A stretch of 64,000 nucleotides of DNA from Myxococcus stipitatus (GTDB lineage Bacteria > Myxococcota > Myxococcia > Myxococcales > Myxococcaceae). Below the pieces are notes generated by a model. That model was not told where the DNA came from. It did no database searches and saw only the letters and a program-made list of their open reading frames with translations. Positions 56,988-64,000 of this stretch are shown piece after piece (within the stretch, counting starts at the first letter, position 1; each line of letters starts with the position of its first letter). Location: assembly GCF_021412625.1 (NCBI RefSeq), contig NZ_JAKCFI010000003.1, positions 1,116,001-1,180,000 of the forward strand, written 5' to 3'. Both the position numbers and the translations under genes were made by a program.

Positions 56988-59294
56988 TCAGCGGGGCGCG
57001 GATTGGGTGAGCCGCGCGGGAGCGCCGGGCGGGGCGCGCAGGAAGAGGAGGGCGCGTTCGAGCACCTCGTCACGCCCGGCGCGCAGTCCCCGGACGGTGG
57101 GGCGCGCCTCGACGTCCGGTCGCAGGCCCGGACCCTGGACCGGCTGTCCATCGGGCAGCTCGAGGCGCTGACCCGTGAAGAGGACGCAGACGTTCCCCGG
57201 GAGGCAGACGCTCGTGGTGTCGCCCACGGCGCCGGCGGTGGGGGCGCCGACGAGGGTCGCTCCCGATGCGGCCCGGAGCATCATCGCCGTGTACTCGCCC
57301 TGGCTCAGCGTGCGTTCGTCCACCAACACCACGACGCGGCCCGTGTAGAGGGGGCCGCGCGTGGCGGGCAGCGTGTCCTGGAAGCGCAGCTCGCGGACCT
57401 CGCCCGCGGACAGCAGGGGGCGGGAGATGAGGGCGGACGAGGTCGCGCCTCGCGTGTTGAGGCGGGACGCGAGCGCCCAGGCGCTGCCCTGGGGATAGCC
57501 TCGCAGGTCGAGCACCAGCGCGCGCGTGTCCTTCATCGCCTCCAGCATGGCGTCGACCGAGTCGGCGCGCAGCAGGCGCAGGTCGGCATAGCCGACGCCG
57601 TCCTCGAGCATCTTCCAGGGGCTGTCGTCGCGCGGTGGCTCGCGGAGGAAGGGGAGGAAGTCGCGCGAGCGGAGCAGCCGGCTCTCCTTCATGCGTCCGT
57701 CGGCGCCCTGGAACAGGACCTCCACGGAGGCGCCGTCCGCCCCCGCGAGCAGCAGGCTGGCCACCCGCGCCTCGAGGGCCGCTGGATGCGAGGCCCCCAG
57801 CAAGGCGCGCAAGCGCGCCGCGCGCGTGGCCACGGGCTCGCCATCCACGGCCACCACCTGGTCCCCGAGGGAGATTCCCGCCGCGCGCGCGGCCTCCGGG
57901 ACCGGCAGCTCCGTGACGAGGAAGCGGCCCTCGATGGCGCGGAGCACCAGCGGCACGGTGCCCTCGGCGAGCGAGCGCAGCGGGACGTCTGCCTCCGCGA
58001 CGAAGATGTGGCCGTCCCGCACGCGCGCGGCGAGCGAATACAGGACACGGGCGTATTCGCGCGCGTCGGTCGCCGCGCGGGCCTGGGCGATGGCCTCGGG
58101 GAGCACCGCGTCCCAGTCGCCGAGCGCCTTCGGGTCCGGATGGAAGAAGCGCATCACGTTCCAGAAGCGGATGACGGCGAGCAGTCGGTAGGGCTCGGTC
58201 GGGTAGGGCATCGCCGCGTGGGCGTCGGCGGGTCGCTCTCTCGGAATCGACGGGGACTCCTCCCGGCCGCGTGCCGGGGCCCTGCCCGGGCCCGAGCGCA
58301 GCAGTCGGAGCGCGGCCTGGAAGGCCGGCCCGGCGTCTCCGGTGGGCGCGTCCGCGGGCACGGTGACGTCCGCGCGCAGGCCCGGCGAGCCCGCGGGGAA
58401 GACATGCTCCGAGGCGCGCACCACCGCGTCGCGTCCACCGGGCAGACGCAGGCGCTTCACCTGGACGGCGGTGGACTCGTCCAGCGCGCCCTGCGCCACG
58501 AGCCAGGTGCGTGGCGACGCGCGCAGGGCGAGCAGCGGGGGCGGCAGCGGGGTGTGTCCGTTGACGAGCAGGACCCATGAGCGCTTCGGCGTGCCAGGGG
58601 CGGGCGTGAACGTCTTCGACACGCGCGTCTCGACGGAGGCGGTGAAGCCGCCGGAGCTCGGGCCTCGCTGCACGGGGAAGCCCGAGTACACGCGGAAGCG
58701 CTCGGCGGGCGCCGTCAACGGCTCCGAGGGGAGGGACGTCTCCAGGAAGCCGAGCGCCATCTCCATCCAGCGCGCCTGCTCCGGGCCGCTGGCGCGGACA
58801 TCGAGGATGACGCGGCGGGCGCGGGCCAGCTCGGGCTCCAGCGCGCGCATCTCCGGATGGAGCGCGTGGAGATTGGCGTAGGTGCGGTCCAGGTCCACGA
58901 CGAGCACGTCCCCCACCCAGCGGGAGAGGGGACCGGGAGCGCGGGGCGTGGGCGCGGGCGTGTCCTCGACGCGGGTCAGCGGGTCATCGAGCCGGCGGAG
59001 CATTCCGGACACGGCGTGTTCCAGCGCCGGAGGCGCGGTGGCGGCGAGCGCTTCCGGGAGGGCCTCCACGAGCGCCGCGTCCCAGTCCACCTCGCGGAAG
59101 ACCAGGGCGGGATGGGTGTACTCGACGAGGCCCCATACCCGTCCCAACACCGCGACGTTGCGTGCGGCCTCGTCGGCCGTCGCGCGTGGGACGACGGGCT
59201 CCTCGGCCCAGGCGAGCCCAGGGCCCAGGGCCCATGCCCAGAGGGAGACACAACCCGTCCAGGCGAACCACCACCCACCGCGTGCGTGTTCCAC
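56988..59294 (-). CDS. Duplicated S41 peptidase, N-terminal half degenerate
   Basis: 768 residues from a GTG with GGAGG five bases upstream and a signal peptide ending LAWA. Two halves are homologous: RNVAVLGRVWGLVEYTHP (start) and YRLLAVIRFWNVMRFFHP (from about residue 369). The second half has a PDZ-like segment (ISLGDQVVAVDGEPV), catalytic Ser664 in DERTLSQGEYTAMML, and GAPTAGAVGDT. The first half has LLVNGHTPLPPPLLALRAS at the same place, with the serine lost, and LPGG...GLRADV mirroring LPDG...GLRPDV. So a pseudo-protease is fused to an active C-terminal S41 protease. Periplasmic protein turnover is likely. Confidence 0.85.
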   Translation of the reverse strand: MEHARGGWWFAWTGCVSLWAWALGPGLAWAEEPVVPRATADEAARNVAVLGRVWGLVEYTHPALVFREVDWDAALVEALPEALAATAPPALEHAVSGMLRRLDDPLTRVEDTPAPTPRAPGPLSRWVGDVLVVDLDRTYANLHALHPEMRALEPELARARRVILDVRASGPEQARWMEMALGFLETSLPSEPLTAPAERFRVYSGFPVQRGPSSGGFTASVETRVSKTFTPAPGTPKRSWVLLVNGHTPLPPPLLALRASPRTWLVAQGALDESTAVQVKRLRLPGGRDAVVRASEHVFPAGSPGLRADVTVPADAPTGDAGPAFQAALRLLRSGPGRAPARGREESPSIPRERPADAHAAMPYPTEPYRLLAVIRFWNVMRFFHPDPKALGDWDAVLPEAIAQARAATDAREYARVLYSLAARVRDGHIFVAEADVPLRSLAEGTVPLVLRAIEGRFLVTELPVPEAARAAGISLGDQVVAVDGEPVATRAARLRALLGASHPAALEARVASLLLAGADGASVEVLFQGADGRMKESRLLRSRDFLPFLREPPRDDSPWKMLEDGVGYADLRLLRADSVDAMLEAMKDTRALVLDLRGYPQGSAWALASRLNTRGATSSALISRPLLSAGEVRELRFQDTLPATRGPLYTGRVVVLVDERTLSQGEYTAMMLRAASGATLVGAPTAGAVGDTTSVCLPGNVCVLFTGQRLELPDGQPVQGPGLRPDVEARPTVRGLRAGRDEVLERALLFLRAPPGAPARLTQSAPR

Positions 59295-59634
59295 CAACAC
59301 CTCCGATGGCGGCTCCTGACATCCGTGGACACGAAAAGGTTTCACGCGTTCGCGCCCGGTCGCCTCCCTGGTGTCTTGCTGCAAACTTCCGTTCCGTCGC
59401 CAAACATCGGGCTGGGAGGCGTCACGCGTGGCCGGGCGCCGGCGTGGTGGGTCTTCGTCGTGTGGTGACAGTGCTCACGATGGTATGACTGGAGGGGCCG
59501 GGTGACGGGCTCTGGTCTTCACCTCGGGACACGGCTCGGGTCGTCGTCGAGAGAAGCCTCGCGGCGGGGTGCACGTTGTCTCGGAGGCCCTCGAGAGGGC
59601 TCGTCACCCGTACACCCGCAACTGGAGAATGTTC
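59295..59634. other. Divergent intergenic region, 340 bp
   Basis: Lies between the starts of the S41 peptidase (minus) and a repeat lipoprotein (plus); it should hold both promoters. Short open frames here lack ribosome sites and family resemblance. No clear promoter hexamers were identified. Confidence 0.4.
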
Positions 59635-60180
59635 ATGCGAAGTCCGAACCGCGTGGTTGCTTCCTCTGTGACGCTGGCGCTGTGCGCGCTGTTGATGGGC
59701 GCGTGCGGAGGCTCTCCTGGGGCCGACGAGAGCGGTGAGCCGGGAGGACCGGTGACGGGCGGCCTGGAAGAGATGCCCTCCACGGAGGGTGAGGCCAGCG
59801 GCAATGGAGGCAACAAGAGCGACGAGTCGGAAGGCGACGCCTTCACCCAATTCAAGGTCACCCTGTGTCACATCCCTCCGGGGAACCCCGCCAACGCGCA
59901 CACGATTACGGTGGGCGCTCCGGCCCTGAAGGCGCACGTGAAGCACGGTGACACGCTGGGGGCCTGCGACGGCGAGCCGGACGGCGGCAGCGGTGAGCCG
60001 GACGGTGGCAGTGGCGAGCCGGATGGCGGCAGCGGCGAGCCGGACGCTGGCAGCGGCAATCCGGACGGTGGCAGCGGGCCGACGTGCACGCCCGCCGGCG
60101 AGGCCTGTGATGAGAGCACCGTGTGCTGCACCGGTCTCTCGTGCTCCCCCGAGGGCCTCTGCGAGCCTGAGATCAACTGA
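59635..60180 (+). CDS. Repeat lipoprotein with CHIPPGN motif
   Basis: 181 residues. The start at 59635 follows GGAG and leads a lipoprotein signal (LALCALLMGACGGSPG). The mature part contains an acidic Gly/Ser linker, a motif VTLCHIPPGNPANAHTITVG followed by HVKHGDTLGAC that is seen in many surface proteins, five GEPDGGS-type units (about residues 115-145) and a C-terminal knot-like Cys cluster (CTPAGEACDESTVCCTGLSC). The whole appears to be an extracellular, disulphide-rich module of unknown function. Confidence 0.7.
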   Translation: MRSPNRVVASSVTLALCALLMGACGGSPGADESGEPGGPVTGGLEEMPSTEGEASGNGGNKSDESEGDAFTQFKVTLCHIPPGNPANAHTITVGAPALKAHVKHGDTLGACDGEPDGGSGEPDGGSGEPDGGSGEPDAGSGNPDGGSGPTCTPAGEACDESTVCCTGLSCSPEGLCEPEIN

Positions 60181-60190
60181 GGTCGCGCAT

Positions 60191-60228
60191 CCCTCCGGAG
60201 GGGCGTGCATCGCGTCCCTCCGGAGGAA
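60191..60228. terminator. Pair of palindromic hairpins after the lipoprotein
   Basis: CCCTCCGGAGGG (60191-60202) and CCTCCGGAGG (60217-60226) occur in two near-copies of a ~26-base element just beyond the stop codon of the repeat lipoprotein. Either may be a terminator; the duplication also looks like a small repeat. Confidence 0.45.
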
Positions 60229-60268
60229 CGTGTGTCGAGGTCTCGCGCGCGTGAGCTTGCCGCGGCGA

Positions 60269-60444
60269 TGACTCCACACCGTGGTGCCACTCGCGCGGGG
60301 GCGCCGACGCGGTGACTCCGCATCGCCGTCCCATTCGAGTGGGTCCGTTGAGGCCGTGACTCCGCATCGTCGTGCGATGCGAGTGGGTCCGCCGAAGCGG
60401 TGACTCCGCATCGCCTGTTCCAGGCGAGGTCGCTCGCCGTGCCC
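60269..60444. repeat. Four 44-bp direct repeats with variable hairpins
   Basis: TGACTCC recurs at 60269, 60313, 60357 and 60401, an exact 44-base period; copies 2 and 3 match at about 36 of 44 positions. After the conserved TGACTCCGCATCG start (copy 1 differs) each unit carries a short hairpin of different sequence: GTGG/CCAC, CCCA/TGGG, GCATCG/CGATGC and CGCCTG/CAGGCG. Spacers are not unique in the CRISPR manner. Confidence 0.7.
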
Positions 60445-61037
60445 GCGCGTCCATGCCACGGGCGGAGGGGCCCGGATGGCGCCCGCTCAGGCGCCTCTCG
60501 TGCCCGGCTCGCGGGGCTGATCCTCTGGTGCCTCGGCCCCGCGACGTCCCGTCCCCATCGCCGTGCGTCGCGTGTTTCCCTCAAGAAACCCGACCTCGGA
60601 CGTCTACACGTAGGTGGGTGTCGACCGGCGGGTGGGCCCGTTCAGGGGAAACCGGTGAAGCGCGACGGACTACAGCGAAATCCCCGAACCGGCCCGAACA
60701 AGAGGGAGTCAGGCGGTAATGTTTTCAACCAAATGGCTGTAGTTTATGCCGGGAGGAAAGGGGGACACTTTCGACCCACGCCGATGACCCCCCTTGGCTC
60801 TGTCCAGAACCTGAACCACTTCAACACCTTCGCGTGAAGGTCCGTGAATCACGGATTTGAATGCGCGGGTGGCATGCGGCTCGCAAAGCAGTCCGTATCG
60901 ACCCCAGTCCCTCCTCCCTTTCCGCCCCCGTGTTCGTCCCGAACGTCATGTGCTCCTGCGTGCCTCCTCACTCCGACCCGAGTGAGTGCCCGACGTGGGT
61001 GCGTCCGCACCGGAACACACCCGCCGAGGGGAACACG

Positions 61038-62834
<1,797 letters not shown>

Positions 62835-62914
62835 CCCGGCGACCGGGCACGCGCGGCCGGGCGGTGTACCTTGCGTCCTGGGGGTGGCTCCTCGTTAATC
62901 CACCTCCGGTACCC

Positions 62915-64000
62915 ATGGCCTCCGACTCCGACGACACGTTGCCACCCCAGGGGCGCTTCACCCGGATGCGCAAGCTCGCCGGCCTGTCCATGCAGGTGGG
63001 CGCGGACGTGCTCAAGAGCGGCGCGAAGCGCCTGGCCGGCGGCACGCCGGAGCTGCTCAGCAAGGGCGCCGCGGAGAAGCTGGTCTCCACCCTGGGCGAG
63101 CTCAAGGGCGCGGCGATGAAGCTGGGGCAGGCCATCTCCATGGACCCGGACCTGCTCACCCCGGAGGTGCGCCAGGTGCTCGCGCGCCTGCAGAACCAGG
63201 CGCCCGCCATGTCCTACGACATGGTCTCCCGCGTGGTGCGCGAGGAGCTGGGCGCCGCGCCCGAGGACGCGTTCCGCGAGTTCGGCCGCGAGCCGCTCGC
63301 CGCCGCTTCCCTGGGGCAGGTCCACCGCGCGGTGCTGCCGGACGGCCGGCCCGTCGCGGTGAAGGTGCAGTACCCCGGCATCGCCGACTCCATGGCCCAC
63401 GACATGGAGAACCTGGGCATGGTGGTGAAGACGGTGGGCAAGGCGTCGCGGCTGATGGATGGCTCGGCGTACTTCCAGGAGTTCCGCGACGAGCTGCTGC
63501 TGGAGCTGGACTATCGCCGCGAGGCGACGCTCGCCCAGGGCTTCGCGCGCAGCGTGGCGTCCCTGGAGGACCTGTACGTCCCCGCCGTCATCTCCAGCCA
63601 CAGCACCGGGCGCGTGCTCACGCTGGAGCTGCTGGAGGGGCCCACCCTGAAGGACTGGGTCGTCACCGGCGCGTCCAACGACGAGCGCTTCCGCGTGTCG
63701 CGGCAGCTCATCCGCGCCACGTACGGGCCGTTCTTCGGCGCGGGCGAAATCCACGCGGATCCGCACCCGGGCAACTTCCTGGTGATGCCGGACGGACGGC
63801 TGGGGCTGCTGGACTTCGGCTCCATCAAGCGCTTCAGCCCGCGCTTCGTCTCCGCCAACCGGCGCATGTTCCAGCAGGCCATGCGGCTGGAGGCCATCGA
63901 CGTGATGCCCTTGAGCCGCGAGGTGGGCTTCACGGTGGAGCTGCCGGACGAGGAGGCCGCGGAGCTCATCCGCGAAGTGCTGCACATCGCCGGCCGGCCC
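62915..64000 (+). CDS. AarF/UbiB (ABC1) family kinase-like protein, partial at window end
   Basis: 362 codons of an ATP-binding atypical kinase reach the right edge, so the C-terminus is missing. Family marks: the KxGQ motif (GAAMKLGQAISMDPDLL), the Ala-rich loop AAASLGQVHRA in place of a glycine loop, VAVKVQYPG (Lys150), LDYRREA, HADPHPGNFLV and LLDFGS. UbiB-like proteins support ubiquinone synthesis or lipid metabolism. The start lacks a strong Shine-Dalgarno; the ATG at 62915 fits the family N-terminus. It follows the PilZ kinase after 80 bases. Confidence 0.93.
   Translation, partial: MASDSDDTLPPQGRFTRMRKLAGLSMQVGADVLKSGAKRLAGGTPELLSKGAAEKLVSTLGELKGAAMKLGQAISMDPDLLTPEVRQVLARLQNQAPAMSYDMVSRVVREELGAAPEDAFREFGREPLAAASLGQVHRAVLPDGRPVAVKVQYPGIADSMAHDMENLGMVVKTVGKASRLMDGSAYFQEFRDELLLELDYRREATLAQGFARSVASLEDLYVPAVISSHSTGRVLTLELLEGPTLKDWVVTGASNDERFRVSRQLIRATYGPFFGAGEIHADPHPGNFLVMPDGRLGLLDFGSIKRFSPRFVSANRRMFQQAMRLEAIDVMPLSREVGFTVELPDEEAAELIREVLHIAGRP

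Larger units (their letters stand above)
60181..61037. other. Non-coding stretch, 857 bp
   Basis: No gene is supported; open frames on either strand are repeat-derived or lack ribosome sites. It holds two CCTCCGGAGG palindromes just after the lipoprotein, a 44-bp repeat array at 60269-60444, and an AT-richer part (about 60715-60765) that may contain the promoter of the kinase gene downstream. An ATG at 60861 would extend the kinase frame but has no family support. Confidence 0.5.

Noticed and set aside
60269-60444. Possible CRISPR array
   Set aside because: The units are 44 bases with only partial conservation, there are four copies, the variable parts are short hairpins rather than unique spacers, and no cas gene is nearby.
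60732-60760. Possible sigma-54 promoter (TGGCTGTAGTTTATGC)
   Set aside because: Spacing between GG and GC is 11 instead of 10 bases and the second element does not fit TTGCA.
60861-61037. Upstream start for the Ser/Thr kinase
   Set aside because: The 59 extra codons show no family similarity and no ribosome site; the ATG at 61038 has AGGGGA at proper spacing.

Overview
The window is 64 kb of very GC-rich bacterial chromosome with short intergenic gaps, many short overlaps between consecutive genes, many GTG starts and many lipoproteins carrying Gly/Asp/Cys repeats. A myxobacterial TIGR02265/DUF2378 paralogue, hybrid histidine kinases, a Ser/Thr kinase with extra domains and a KaiC-like ATPase together point to Myxococcaceae (Myxococcus, Pyxidicoccus or Corallococcus). 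That assignment is inferred from family content, not from an rRNA or database match. I see no rRNA, tRNA, CRISPR array, transposase or phage gene.

Layout. 0-13 kb: RNase Z, a DUF2293 protein, a secreted zinc metalloprotease, a TetR-RND efflux operon with candidate operators, two small helical proteins, a DUF2378 protein overlapping a RuvC-like RNase H-fold protein, a Nudix hydrolase, a STAS-like protein, a DUF99 protein and a cold-shock protein. 13-29 kb: a membrane pyrophosphatase followed by envelope genes (beta-propeller lipoprotein, orphan PstS-like protein, truncated virginiamycin-lyase remnant, tetraheme lipoprotein, Cys/Gly-repeat lipoprotein), an AtoE-type fatty-acid transporter and a GST.

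29-39 kb: a minus-strand operon encodes a SulP anion transporter, DabA (DUF2309), DabB (NuoL-like), a second NuoM/MrpD-like subunit and a coiled-coil lipoprotein. It looks like an energy-coupled inorganic-carbon accumulation system in an apparently heterotrophic predator. An ECF sigma factor and a putative anti-sigma factor are transcribed divergently from the same 161-bp region.

39-56 kb: a plus-strand signalling block contains a double-domain KaiC-like ATPase, a single-domain response regulator, an unknown protein, a ~1966-residue soluble poly-HAMP hybrid kinase with nine exact 276-bp repeat units, a CheR, a CheB-like protein lacking its catalytic serine, a REC-PAS-like protein, a small winged-helix-like protein, two DUF5985 membrane proteins, a Tat-exported DUF839 protein, an aldo/keto reductase and a GAF histidine kinase. 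The overlaps between the hybrid kinase, CheR, CheB-like and REC genes indicate one coupled unit.

56-64 kb: a methyltransferase, a duplicated S41 peptidase whose first half appears catalytically dead, a repeat lipoprotein, a non-coding stretch with a 44-bp repeat array carrying variable hairpins, a kinase-PilZ-DnaJ-like-TPR fusion, and an AarF/UbiB-type kinase cut by the window end.
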